From CANLWN01 sp039815505 (lineage in GTDB: Bacteria; Bacteroidota; Bacteroidia; Flavobacteriales; Flavobacteriaceae), in assembly GCA_039815505.1 (NCBI GenBank), contig JBCBZE010000092.1, positions 1-10,681 of the forward strand: a stretch of 10,681 bases of DNA, in the 5' to 3' direction. Made by a program: the position numbers and the translations under genes. Positions within the stretch are counted from its first letter, which is position 1, and the number at the start of each line of letters is the position of its first letter. This document shows, in pieces, positions 1 through 6,831 of the stretch. Under the pieces are notes generated by a model. That model was given only the letters and a program-made list of their open reading frames with translations, was not told the DNA's origin and made no database searches.

Positions 1-1421
1 ATACCAAAAAGCATCGATCTATTAAAAAGAAATTAGACAATTTGGAAGATGTTATCTCCTATGAGGAAGTAGTTCAATTTACAGATAGTATCATTACCCT
101 TTATAACATGTCCGAGGAGGAGCAAAAGGCTTATTTTGAAGCATATATTGCCAAAATAAAACAAGCCGAGGAAGCAGCGGCAAAGGCCGAGGAGGAGCGT
201 TTAAATGCGGGGATCGATGCTTTTGCACAAACGAAAGGGGGCAAGGCCAATAAGGGTAAATTTTATTTCTACAATATTACAAGTCTGGGCTATGGAAAAA
301 CCGATTTTAAAGCTAGATGGGGAGATCGCGAATTAGAGGATGATTGGCGTTGGTCCAACAAAAGTAAGGCATTACCTTCCGAAGCAACGGGAGAGCTTGT
401 TTCCGGAACGGAAGGCTTGGATCAGGATGTCACGGAAGAGCAAAAGTATTCCTTGGATTTTTATATGGAACAAATACCCAAAGACGTAGCGGTTATTGAT
501 AGTTTGCAAACCGAGAAGAATTTTGCCAATTATCAACTTGGGCTTATTTACAAGGAAAAGTTTAAAGAGAATTTTTTGGCGGCCAATAAATTGAACGACG
601 TTTTAAAATCAAATCCAGAGGAAAGGTTGGTATTGCCTTCAAAATATAATCTATACAAAATATATGAAGAGTTAGAGAGCCCATTGGCCAGTGGGGTTAA
701 AGAGGATATCATAAAAAACCATCCAGATTCCAGATATGCGGAGATCTTATTGAATCCACAGGCGGTATTGGCCAATAGTTCCGATAGTCCTGATGCAAGA
801 TATGTTCAACTGTATAAAATGTATGAGGACCAAAAATATCTAAAAGTAATTACCGGGTCAGAGGAAAATATCAACAAATATACCGGTGATGAAATCGTCC
901 CTAAGTTTGAAATGTTAAAAGCCAATGCCATCGGTAGGTTACAAGGTTTTGAGGCGTTTAAGGAAGCGTTGAATTTTGTGGCACTGAACTACCCTAATAA
1001 CCCAGAAGGGAAAAAAGCACAAAAAATGGTAGCGGAACAGTTGCCCAAATTGGAGCCTAAGGAATTTTCTCCCGAAACGGGATCATCCGGCACGGGAAAT
1101 TGGAAGGTGGTCTTTCCCTTTAAAATGATAGATAATGTCCAAGCATTGGAGCTTAAAGAGCTTTTGGAAAAATCCATTGTGGATTTAAAATACAAGAATA
1201 TAGTTTCCAAGGATATTTATAATTTAGAAAACCAGTTTTTAGTGGTGCACGGATTTAAATCCAAGGATTTTGCATTGGGTTATGCCGAACTACTAAAAAT
1301 TAACAAGGATTATAAGGTTGACAATGAGAATTTTGTAATTTTGTCATCCAACTATAAGACCATCCAAGTACACAAAAATTTGGAAGACTATAAAAAGGAA
1401 ATCTTAACCCCAAAACCCTAG
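1..1421 (+). CDS. sprE: Gliding motility / type IX secretion lipoprotein SprE (PorW-like), 5'-truncated by window edge
   Basis: The reading frame is open from the left edge (first full codon at 3) to the TAG at 1419-1421, so the N-terminus, including any lipoprotein signal, lies outside the window. A TTG at 42 is only an internal codon. The visible part (about 472 residues) begins with a charged, coiled-coil-like stretch rich in Glu, Ala and Lys (about nt 105-225). It continues with an aromatic block at about 255-360 containing FYFYN, a GK.DFK.RWG motif and LEDDWRWSN, which I recognise from SprE/PorW-type TPR proteins. Helical repeat-like sequence follows, then a C-terminal alpha/beta region from about 1100. 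SprE in Flavobacterium johnsoniae and PorW in Porphyromonas are TPR lipoproteins needed for type IX secretion and, in gliders, motility. Family assignment is by motif and gene context (bactofilin and ATP synthase genes downstream), not by a search. The next gene starts 5 bp after the stop, suggesting cotranscription. Confidence 0.8.
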   Translation, partial: TKKHRSIKKKLDNLEDVISYEEVVQFTDSIITLYNMSEEEQKAYFEAYIAKIKQAEEAAAKAEEERLNAGIDAFAQTKGGKANKGKFYFYNITSLGYGKTDFKARWGDRELEDDWRWSNKSKALPSEATGELVSGTEGLDQDVTEEQKYSLDFYMEQIPKDVAVIDSLQTEKNFANYQLGLIYKEKFKENFLAANKLNDVLKSNPEERLVLPSKYNLYKIYEELESPLASGVKEDIIKNHPDSRYAEILLNPQAVLANSSDSPDARYVQLYKMYEDQKYLKVITGSEENINKYTGDEIVPKFEMLKANAIGRLQGFEAFKEALNFVALNYPNNPEGKKAQKMVAEQLPKLEPKEFSPETGSSGTGNWKVVFPFKMIDNVQALELKELLEKSIVDLKYKNIVSKDIYNLENQFLVVHGFKSKDFALGYAELLKINKDYKVDNENFVILSSNYKTIQVHKNLEDYKKEILTPKP

Positions 1422-1426
1422 AACAA

Positions 1427-1894
1427 ATGTTTTCAGACAACAAAAAACCACGAGTTATGACAGAATTAGGCGGACAACCCAACAGAATTGAGAAAAACAC
1501 CAAGATTAAAGGAGATATCATTTCCGAAGCTGATTTTAGAATCGACGGAAAATTAGATGGTAATGTAAAAACCTCTGGTAAAGTGGTCATCGGAAAAGGA
1601 GGCTATATCCATGGAAAGGTAGAATGCGTAAATGCAGATATCGAAGGAAGTTTCAATGGTGAGCTTTTAGTGTCCGATCTACTTTCCTTAAAGGCTTCTG
1701 CAGTTATAGAGGGTACGGTGACCGTAACAAAATTGGCTGTTGAACCTGGAGCTACTTTTAACGCTTCGTGTTCCATGAAAGGCAAAGGCGGTTTATCTTC
1801 TTCTAGCAGTTCCACTGGTACATCTACCACTGGTAACAGTAGTTTTAACAAGCCTTTGAGTACTAGTAGCAATGGACCTGCAAAAGCATCCTAA
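1427..1894 (+). CDS. Bactofilin (polymer-forming cytoskeletal protein)
   Basis: This 155-residue protein has the bactofilin pattern: a short N-terminal tail (about 1-20), a core (about 21-118) of short right-handed beta-helix turns with repeated G.I...., G.V.. and G.F.G elements (for example IKGDI, IDGKLDGNV, IHGKVE, IEGSFNGEL, IEGTV), and a low-complexity Ser/Thr/Gly tail (about 119-155). Bactofilins self-assemble without nucleotide into membrane-associated filaments that scaffold envelope or shape functions; the tail is probably unstructured. The ATG at 1427 is 5 bp after the upstream stop. A second in-frame ATG at codon 11 is possible, because neither start has a clear Shine-Dalgarno motif. 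The last 23 bp overlap the next gene in another frame, which argues for translational coupling. The family call is firm, but the particular cellular role is not visible. Confidence 0.92.
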   Translation: MFSDNKKPRVMTELGGQPNRIEKNTKIKGDIISEADFRIDGKLDGNVKTSGKVVIGKGGYIHGKVECVNADIEGSFNGELLVSDLLSLKASAVIEGTVTVTKLAVEPGATFNASCSMKGKGGLSSSSSSTGTSTTGNSSFNKPLSTSSNGPAKAS

Positions 1895-2123
1895 GAAAAA
1901 GAATCAATTAAATTCGTACGCAAAATTTTCGGGTATGGCCATCCAAATGATCGTCATCATTTGTCTAGGCAGTTATGGTGGTCTAAAGTTAGATGAAAAA
2001 TACCCCAATGCGTACCATCTTTTTACACTTAGCTGTTCCTTGGCTTCGATCGCTTTGGCCATGTACGTGGTAATTAAGCAAGTTTCTAGGGTTTCAAAAA
2101 AACAAAGTTCTACAGATGCTTAA
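1872..2123 (+). CDS. atpZ: AtpZ/AtpI-family small membrane protein
   Basis: This is an 83-residue protein with a basic, cytoplasmic-looking N-terminus (MDLQKHPKKKNQ) and two predicted membrane helices at about 21-38 and 49-68. The linker carries a G.YGG.KLDEKYP element, matching the glycine-rich helix plus LD...P pattern of AtpZ/AtpI proteins encoded just before F0 genes. In other bacteria AtpI is linked to c-ring assembly and AtpZ/AtpI to Mg2+ or Ca2+ handling; here that is inferred from family and position only. It starts inside the bactofilin gene (23-bp overlap) and overlaps the next gene by 8 bp, so the three are probably translated from one message. The Lys/Ser-rich C-terminus would face the cytoplasm. 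Confidence 0.8.
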   Translation: MDLQKHPKKKNQLNSYAKFSGMAIQMIVIICLGSYGGLKLDEKYPNAYHLFTLSCSLASIALAMYVVIKQVSRVSKKQSSTDA

Positions 2124-2499
2124 GGAAATTGGCGTGTTTTTACTAAAACTTACAGGCTTTTCAGTCTTACTTCTTGCCGTTCATTATTATGTTTTATTAC
2201 AATTCTTTTCCGGAGAACTTTATTTTCCCATATGGGCTATCTATTGCTTCAATGCCGTATTGGTCATAGGAGTTTATGTTGTTTTAAGGGCCTATTCCAA
2301 AAAACAATTTGGGAATATGTTCAAATTGTTTTTGATCACAACTTTGGTAAAGATGGTCTTGGTCATCCTCTTTTTATTGCCACTTTTTCTTAAAAAATCG
2401 CAGTATACACAAGTTGAGGTCTTTAATTTTTTCATTGCTTATTTTCTGTTCTTGATATTCGAAACAATAGCTCTAAAAACTTTTCTTCAAAAAACATAA
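2116..2499 (+). CDS. Four-helix membrane protein before atpB (DUF6168-like), possible AtpI analogue
   Basis: This 127-residue, very hydrophobic protein has four predicted membrane segments at about 6-28, 37-58, 69-92 and 100-121. The two central loops are basic (RAYSKKQFGN and LKKSQ). I see no catalytic motif. Its size, helix count and place between the AtpZ-like gene and atpB resemble AtpI of other operons, and Flavobacteria commonly carry a DUF6168-type protein here, so a role in F0 assembly is a reasonable inference but unproven. The ATG at 2116 lies within the previous gene, overlapping its stop by 8 bp, which favours coupled translation. It ends 87 bp before atpB, and a strong promoter lies in that gap, so it may be expressed at a lower level than the ATP synthase genes. 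Confidence 0.7.
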   Translation: MLKEIGVFLLKLTGFSVLLLAVHYYVLLQFFSGELYFPIWAIYCFNAVLVIGVYVVLRAYSKKQFGNMFKLFLITTLVKMVLVILFLLPLFLKKSQYTQVEVFNFFIAYFLFLIFETIALKTFLQKT

Positions 2500-2517
2500 A
2501 TAAACAAAAAAATATAG

Positions 2518-2548
2518 TTTGCCAATTGATTTAATGTATGTACATTTG
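2518..2548 (+). promoter_or_regulatory. Bacteroidota-type promoter for the atpB operon
   Basis: TTTG at 2518-2521 is followed after 19 bp by TACATTTG at 2541-2548. This is an exact match to the Bacteroidota primary-sigma consensus TTTG-N(about 19)-TANNTTTG. Transcription would start around 2553-2557, giving a leader of roughly 30 nt before the atpB ATG at 2587. It is the clearest promoter in the window and sits in the only sizeable gap (87 bp) between the upstream genes and atpB, so the ATP synthase genes can be transcribed independently of sprE-bactofilin-atpZ. A GAGGGG at 2562-2567 is too far from the start codon to act as a normal ribosome binding site. Confidence 0.8.
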
Positions 2549-2586
2549 CAGCGAATTTTTCAGAGGGGTTTTAAATCAAAATTTCA

Positions 2587-3657
2587 ATGCAGGTCAGGAC
2601 ATTCAGAGGATTTTTCAGCATTTTATTCTTATTGGTTTTCAGCATAAGTTTTGCATCTTCGGCATCATCTGGTTCGGAAGATAAACCGTTCAATACCAAA
2701 GAACTTATCTTTCATCATATTACCGATAGTCATGGATTTCATGTGGCAGGTCATTTTTCAGTTCCACTTCCTGTTATACTTTGGACAAAAAACGGGTTGG
2801 TAACCTTTATGTCCAGCGAATTTCATCACGATGTGGAAGGGAAGACCATAGTTGAGAAAAACGGGCTGAAGTTTGTGAACGTACATGAAAAAATCTATCA
2901 ACTGAACCCAGGGGCATCTTCGGTCACCATGGATGCCGAGGGGCATCCAGAAAATGCGGTAAGACCTTTGGATTTTTCCATAACCAAGAATGTGTTCTCC
3001 ATGTTCTTGTCCATCATTGTGATATTATTGCTGTTTATGACGGCGGCGCGGTCCTATAAAAAGTCTGCCTCCAACATGCCTAGCGGTATAGGTAAGTTTT
3101 TGGAGCCTATTATCGTTTTTATTCGTGATGAGGTGGCCATACCCAATATAGGGGAGAAGAAGCACCATAGATATATGCCCTTTTTATTGACTTTGTTTTT
3201 CTTTATCTGGATCAATAACATTTTTGGGCTTATCCCTTTTTTCCCTTTTAGCAGTAACCTAAGTGGGAATATAGCATTTACCATGACTTTGGCGGTAATA
3301 ACGTTCGTTATTACGTTGTTCAGCAGTAAAAAATATTATTGGAAGCATATGTTGTGGATGCCAGGCCTGCCTATTCCCATGAAAATATTCTTGGCGCCTA
3401 TAGAAATTATAGGCATGTTCGTGAAACCCATAGCATTGATGATACGTTTGTTCGCTAACATTACTGCGGGGCACGTCATCGTGTTGAGTTTAATATCATT
3501 GATATTTATTTTAAATACCGTATGGGTAGCACCGGTCTCCGTATTGTTCACCATTTTTATTAGTGTGATAGAAGTACTGGTGGTAGCTATCCAAGCCTAC
3601 ATATTTACTATGTTGTCGGCATTGTATTTTGGACAGGCATTAGAAGAGGAACATTAA
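2587..3657 (+). CDS. atpB: F0F1 ATP synthase subunit a, with N-terminal periplasmic extension
   Basis: Subunit a forms the two half-channels that pass protons to and from the c-ring. At 356 residues it is about 85 longer than the E. coli protein (271). The extra part is N-terminal: a signal-peptide-like stretch (about 1-25, ending FASSA) and a His-rich, non-membrane region (about 30-125, with FHH, HGFHVAGH and EFHH). Membrane helices begin near residue 134. The essential arginine is R287 in KPIALMIRLFANITAGH. By alignment to E. coli, residue 296 (E219 there) is His, and residue 329 (H245 there) is Glu. This is the reciprocal arrangement reported in mitochondrial subunit a. The conserved Q of the last helix is Q336 (QAYIF). 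The gene follows a strong promoter and is 24 bp from atpE. Family identity is certain; the extension's function is not known to me. Confidence 0.97.
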   Translation: MQVRTFRGFFSILFLLVFSISFASSASSGSEDKPFNTKELIFHHITDSHGFHVAGHFSVPLPVILWTKNGLVTFMSSEFHHDVEGKTIVEKNGLKFVNVHEKIYQLNPGASSVTMDAEGHPENAVRPLDFSITKNVFSMFLSIIVILLLFMTAARSYKKSASNMPSGIGKFLEPIIVFIRDEVAIPNIGEKKHHRYMPFLLTLFFFIWINNIFGLIPFFPFSSNLSGNIAFTMTLAVITFVITLFSSKKYYWKHMLWMPGLPIPMKIFLAPIEIIGMFVKPIALMIRLFANITAGHVIVLSLISLIFILNTVWVAPVSVLFTIFISVIEVLVVAIQAYIFTMLSALYFGQALEEEH

Positions 3658-3681
3658 TTAATTTTTTAAATACTTTAAACT

Positions 3682-3924
3682 ATGAGTTTAGCATTATTAC
3701 AAGCCGCAGAAGGTGTTGATTACGGTGCATTTGCTGCAATTGGAGCAGGATTGGCCGCGATTGGTGGTGGAATCGGTGTTGGTAAAATTGGTGGGGCCGC
3801 TATGGAAGCCATGGCACGTCAACCAGAAATGCAGGGAAAACTACAGGGTGCCGCAATTGTATTGATTGCCTTTATCGAGGCGGTTGCACTTTTCGCGGTA
3901 GTTGTGTCTTTCTTGGCTACCTAA
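3682..3924 (+). CDS. atpE: F0F1 ATP synthase subunit c
   Basis: An 80-residue helical hairpin that forms the rotating c-ring. Helix 1 (about 14-42) contains the packing pattern GGGIGVGKIGG, the polar loop is ARQPE (45-49), and helix 2 (about 54-78) carries the ion-binding carboxylate E66 in AFIEAVALF. The residues that ligate Na+ in sodium-driven rings (Gln in helix 1 and Ser/Thr right after the Glu) are V33 and A67 here, so proton coupling is predicted. The short N-terminus (MSLALLQAAEGVDYG) is typical for this phylum. No Shine-Dalgarno motif precedes the ATG at 3682; the leader is AT-rich. A 15-bp hairpin lies just after the stop and may raise c output relative to the downstream subunits. 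Confidence 0.97.
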   Translation: MSLALLQAAEGVDYGAFAAIGAGLAAIGGGIGVGKIGGAAMEAMARQPEMQGKLQGAAIVLIAFIEAVALFAVVVSFLAT

Positions 3925-3929
3925 AACTT

Positions 3930-3964
3930 AATTTAAGGTGCAGCGGTTGGCTGCACCTTAAATT
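3930..3964 (+). terminator. Intercistronic hairpin between atpE and atpF (attenuator or mRNA-stabilising element)
   Basis: A perfect 15-bp inverted repeat: the left arm at 3930-3944 pairs with the right arm at 3950-3964 around the 5-nt loop GGTTG. The core is AAGGTGCAGC/GCTGCACCTT, flanked by A-T pairs that give some T-richness on the 3' side (TTAAATTTATTTA). It starts 6 bp after the atpE stop and ends 25 bp before the atpF ATG. The lack of an unbroken U-tract suggests partial termination or protection of the upstream message from 3' exonucleases rather than full termination. Either would increase c-subunit relative to b, delta, alpha and gamma, as ring stoichiometry requires. The hairpin is seen directly; its effect is inferred. 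Confidence 0.75.
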
Positions 3965-3989
3965 TATTTAAAGTAAAAAAATAAAAAAT

Positions 3990-4484
3990 ATGGAATTAGT
4001 TACACCGGAAATCGGACTTATATTTTGGACCACACTTTCTTTTTTGGTCTTGCTTTTTGTTTTGCGAAAGTTTGCATGGAAGCCCATTCTTAAATCTGTA
4101 AACGATAGGGAAAGCTCTATAAAAGATGCGTTGGCGGAAGCAGAAAATGCGCGTAAGGAAATGCAGAATCTGCAGGCCGACAATGAGCGTATTCTAAAAG
4201 AAGCCCGTGCAGAAAGGGAAGCTATGCTCAAAGATGCAAGGGATATGAAGAACAAAATTGTTTCCGATGCAAAGGAACAGGCGCAGTCCGAAGCGGATAA
4301 AATGATAAAACAAGCCCAAGAGGCTATTGAAAGTGAGAAGAAAGCAGCGGTAGCCGATATTAAAAATCAGGTGGCCGATCTTTCCGTAGAAATCGCTGAA
4401 AAGGTAATTAAGGAACAATTGACCGACAAGAACAAGCAATTGAAGCTTGTGGAAAACATGTTGGGCGATATTAAGTTAAACTAA
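3990..4484 (+). CDS. atpF: F0F1 ATP synthase subunit b
   Basis: A 164-residue peripheral-stalk subunit, close to E. coli b (156). It has one N-terminal membrane helix (about 8-26, GLIFWTTLSFLVLLFVL) and the conserved junction RKFAWKPI. A long charged helix (about 35-140) rich in Ala, Glu, Lys and Asp then forms the coiled-coil dimer that reaches up to F1. The C-terminal part (VADLSVEIAEKVIKEQL) matches the delta-binding end of b. Only one b gene is present, so a homodimer is expected rather than a b/b' pair. The ATG follows an A-rich leader with no Shine-Dalgarno motif. atpH starts 8 bp after the stop. Confidence 0.95.
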   Translation: MELVTPEIGLIFWTTLSFLVLLFVLRKFAWKPILKSVNDRESSIKDALAEAENARKEMQNLQADNERILKEARAEREAMLKDARDMKNKIVSDAKEQAQSEADKMIKQAQEAIESEKKAAVADIKNQVADLSVEIAEKVIKEQLTDKNKQLKLVENMLGDIKLN

Positions 4485-4492
4485 GGACGTTT

Positions 4493-5032
4493 ATGAACGA
4501 TTCTAGAGCGGCCATACGCTATGCCAAGGCTACCTTGGACCTTTCTTTGGAACACAAGGCCACGGATACGGTCGAGAAAGACATGCGTCTTGTACTTAAC
4601 ACTATTTCCGAAAACAAAGAGCTTCAGGACATGTTATCCAGTCCTGTAATAAAGGGAAGTCTTAAGTTAGAAGCTTTGTCCCTGGTATTCAAGGGGTGCC
4701 ATACCATTACAGAAGGCTTAATTTCAACTTTGGCGGGGAATAAAAGAATTCCACTTTTGAAAGAAGTAGCACTTAAGTATATTGTCCTAAACGAGCAGCT
4801 AAAGGGAGAAAATATTGCCTACGTCACCACCGCGGTGCCTATGACCCCTGATTTGGAAAAAAGCGTACTTAAAAAGGTAAATGAAATTACTGGAAATAAA
4901 GTTACATTGGAGAATAAAGTGGACGAGAGTATTATAGGTGGTTTTGTCCTTCGTGTAGGAGATTTGCAATACGATGCAAGTATCGCCAACAAATTGAATA
5001 GTTTAAAAAGAGAGTTTACAAATACATTATAA
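4493..5032 (+). CDS. atpH: F0F1 ATP synthase subunit delta
   Basis: A 179-residue subunit (E. coli delta is 177) that links the b stalk to the top of the alpha3beta3 head. The N-terminal domain begins with the typical AIRYAKATLDLS helix. The C-terminal domain ends with the family signature DESIIGGFVLRVGDLQYDAS and a final helix, NKLNSLKREF. AAGGA at 4483-4487, overlapping the atpF stop and 5 nt before the ATG, is one of the few Shine-Dalgarno-like sites in the window and supports the start at 4493. A 57-bp AT-rich gap with no obvious promoter or hairpin separates it from atpA. Confidence 0.95.
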   Translation: MNDSRAAIRYAKATLDLSLEHKATDTVEKDMRLVLNTISENKELQDMLSSPVIKGSLKLEALSLVFKGCHTITEGLISTLAGNKRIPLLKEVALKYIVLNEQLKGENIAYVTTAVPMTPDLEKSVLKKVNEITGNKVTLENKVDESIIGGFVLRVGDLQYDASIANKLNSLKREFTNTL

Positions 5033-5081
5033 TAATATATTCGGATAAAAGGGCAGTAGCACGATATCCAAAATTTTATAT

Positions 5082-5095
5082 CTAGAAAAATGGCA
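5082..5095 (+). promoter_or_regulatory. A-rich translation start of atpA, shared with atpG
   Basis: The 14-nt string CTAGAAAAATGGCA spans the atpA start codon (ATG at 5090) and recurs exactly at the atpG start (6824-6837). Neither start has a Shine-Dalgarno motif. Flavobacteria often use A-rich leaders just before the ATG, so this is probably the effective initiation signal. Sharing 14 bases across two subunits may simply reflect similar optimisation plus the common MA N-terminus. Confidence 0.5.
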
Positions 5096-6667
5096 GGAGT
5101 AAAAGCCGCTGAGGTATCAGCAATATTAAAAAAACAATTATCGGGATTTGAAGCTACGGCCTCTCTTGATGAAGTAGGAACGGTATTACAGGTGGGTGAT
5201 GGTATCGCCAGGGTCTATGGCCTATCTAACGCACAATATGGTGAATTGGTAGAGTTTGATGGTGGTTTGGAAGGAATCGTTCTTAACTTGGAAGAAGATA
5301 ATGTGGGTGTGGTTTTGTTAGGGCCTTCCAAAGAAGTTAAGGAAGGGGCCACGGTTAAGCGTACACAGCGTATTGCCTCCATAAACGTTGGTGAAGGAAT
5401 TGTTGGTCGTGTCGTGGATACCTTAGGAAATCCTATCGACGGAAAGGGCGCAATTTCTGGGGAGGTATACGAGATGCCTTTGGAGCGTAAAGCTCCCGGT
5501 GTTATCTTTCGTGAACCAGTAACGGAGCCATTGCAGACAGGAATTAAATCCATAGATGCTATGATTCCTGTAGGAAGAGGTCAGCGCGAGTTGGTTATTG
5601 GTGACCGTCAGACCGGAAAAACGACAGTTTGTATCGATACCATTCTCAACCAAAAAGAATTTTATGATGCTGGTGAACCCGTATACTGTATCTATGTTGC
5701 TATCGGGCAGAAAGCATCTACGGTTGCCGGTATTGCAAAAATATTGGAAGACAAAGGAGCATTGGCCTATACGACCATTGTTGCTGCCAATGCTTCCGAC
5801 CCTGCACCTATGCAAGTATATGCTCCATTTGCCGGAGCTGCTATTGGTGAATATTTTAGGGATACGGGTAGACCTGCCTTAATTATATATGATGATTTAT
5901 CCAAACAAGCGGTAGCTTATCGGGAGGTTTCCTTGTTATTAAGAAGACCACCGGGACGTGAAGCCTATCCAGGAGATGTATTCTATTTGCACTCCAGATT
6001 GTTGGAACGTGCGGCCAAGGTAATTGCGGATGATAGTATTGCCAAGGATATGAACGATTTGCCCGAACCATTGAAACCTATGGTAAAAGGAGGAGGCTCC
6101 TTAACGGCCCTGCCCATTATTGAAACACAAGCGGGTGATGTATCCGCTTATATCCCTACTAACGTAATTTCTATTACAGACGGTCAGATATTCTTGGAGC
6201 AAGATTTGTTCAATCAAGGTGTTCGCCCAGCGATTAATGTAGGTATATCGGTATCTAGGGTTGGGGGTTCTGCACAGATCAAGTCGATGAAAAAAGTGGC
6301 AGGAACACTTAAATTAGATCAGGCTCAATTCCGTGAATTGGAGGCTTTTGCCAAGTTCGGATCCGATTTGGATGCAGCTACCTTGAACGTTATTGAAAAA
6401 GGACGTAGAAATGTTGAAATCTTAAAACAGGCCCAGAACGATCCTTTTACCGTAGAAGACCAAGTGGCTATCATTTATGCAGGTTCTAAAAACCTGTTAC
6501 GAGATGTGCCGGTTGAAAAAGTAAAGGAATTTGAAAGGGATTTTATTGAGTTCATGAATACCAAGCATAGAGGGGTTTTGGATACTTTGAAGGCTGGTAA
6601 ATTAACAGATGAGGTTACAGATACCTTAACAGCTGTCTGTAAAGATTTGGCTTCTAAATATAATTAA
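5090..6667 (+). CDS. atpA: F0F1 ATP synthase subunit alpha
   Basis: Alpha is the non-catalytic nucleotide-binding subunit that alternates with beta in the F1 head. At 525 residues it is slightly longer than E. coli alpha (513). Visible landmarks are the N-terminal delta-contacting helix (about 1-22), a beta-barrel domain (about 25-95), Walker A GDRQTGKT at 171-178, Walker B ALIIYDD at 263-269, the PPGREAYPGDVFYLHSRLLERAA block at 287-309, and SRVGGSAQ with the arginine finger R390. A short insertion relative to E. coli lies at about 315-335 (DDSIAKDMNDLPEPLKP). The catalytic partner beta is not encoded nearby. Identity is certain. The start is supported by the A-rich leader and the family N-terminus. 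Confidence 0.98.
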   Translation: MAGVKAAEVSAILKKQLSGFEATASLDEVGTVLQVGDGIARVYGLSNAQYGELVEFDGGLEGIVLNLEEDNVGVVLLGPSKEVKEGATVKRTQRIASINVGEGIVGRVVDTLGNPIDGKGAISGEVYEMPLERKAPGVIFREPVTEPLQTGIKSIDAMIPVGRGQRELVIGDRQTGKTTVCIDTILNQKEFYDAGEPVYCIYVAIGQKASTVAGIAKILEDKGALAYTTIVAANASDPAPMQVYAPFAGAAIGEYFRDTGRPALIIYDDLSKQAVAYREVSLLLRRPPGREAYPGDVFYLHSRLLERAAKVIADDSIAKDMNDLPEPLKPMVKGGGSLTALPIIETQAGDVSAYIPTNVISITDGQIFLEQDLFNQGVRPAINVGISVSRVGGSAQIKSMKKVAGTLKLDQAQFRELEAFAKFGSDLDAATLNVIEKGRRNVEILKQAQNDPFTVEDQVAIIYAGSKNLLRDVPVEKVKEFERDFIEFMNTKHRGVLDTLKAGKLTDEVTDTLTAVCKDLASKYN

Positions 6668-6831
6668 GGGTTTATAGTTATGAGTAAATTGGATGGGCTT
6701 ACCCTGTGGGATTAACGGTTTCCAATTTGCTTGTGATGCAAAATATGTAGATAAGTGTGAAGAATTAATTTTAATTTTGATTGCAATGATTAAAACTCAT
6801 ATCTCTTCACTCATGATTCTTAACTAGAAAA
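6668..6831 (+). other. 164-bp atpA-atpG spacer with a possible RNA fold and a promoter half-site
   Basis: This is the longest gap inside the operon. An inverted repeat AAATTGGA (6686-6693) / TCCAATTT (6721-6728) can be extended outward by several pairs including G-U, enclosing a 27-nt loop. TAATTTTG at 6772-6779 matches the -7 element TANNTTTG, but no TTTG lies at the required distance upstream, so an internal promoter is only weakly supported. Two tiny ORFs (6680-6715, 11 codons; 6786-6827, 13 codons) have no coding evidence. I see no terminator with a U-tract. Confidence 0.35.

Noticed and set aside
42..44. TTG as the start codon of the first gene
   Set aside because: The frame stays open to the window edge, and SprE/PorW-type proteins are much longer, so this is an internal Leu codon.
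3682..3924. A sodium-binding c-ring
   Set aside because: The Gln and Ser/Thr ligands of Na+-type c subunits are replaced by V33 and A67, leaving only the glutamate, as in proton-type rings.
5423..5815. A 130-codon open frame on the minus strand within atpA
   Set aside because: It is a shadow of the atpA reading frame; the conserved alpha-subunit sequence explains this stretch fully.
6680..6715. An 11-codon ORF (MSKLDGLTLWD) in the atpA-atpG spacer as a leader peptide
   Set aside because: It has no ribosome binding context or conservation evidence, and its length is expected by chance.
6786..6827. A 13-codon ORF ending just before the atpG start
   Set aside because: It could couple to atpG translation in principle, but nothing beyond an ATG and a stop supports it.
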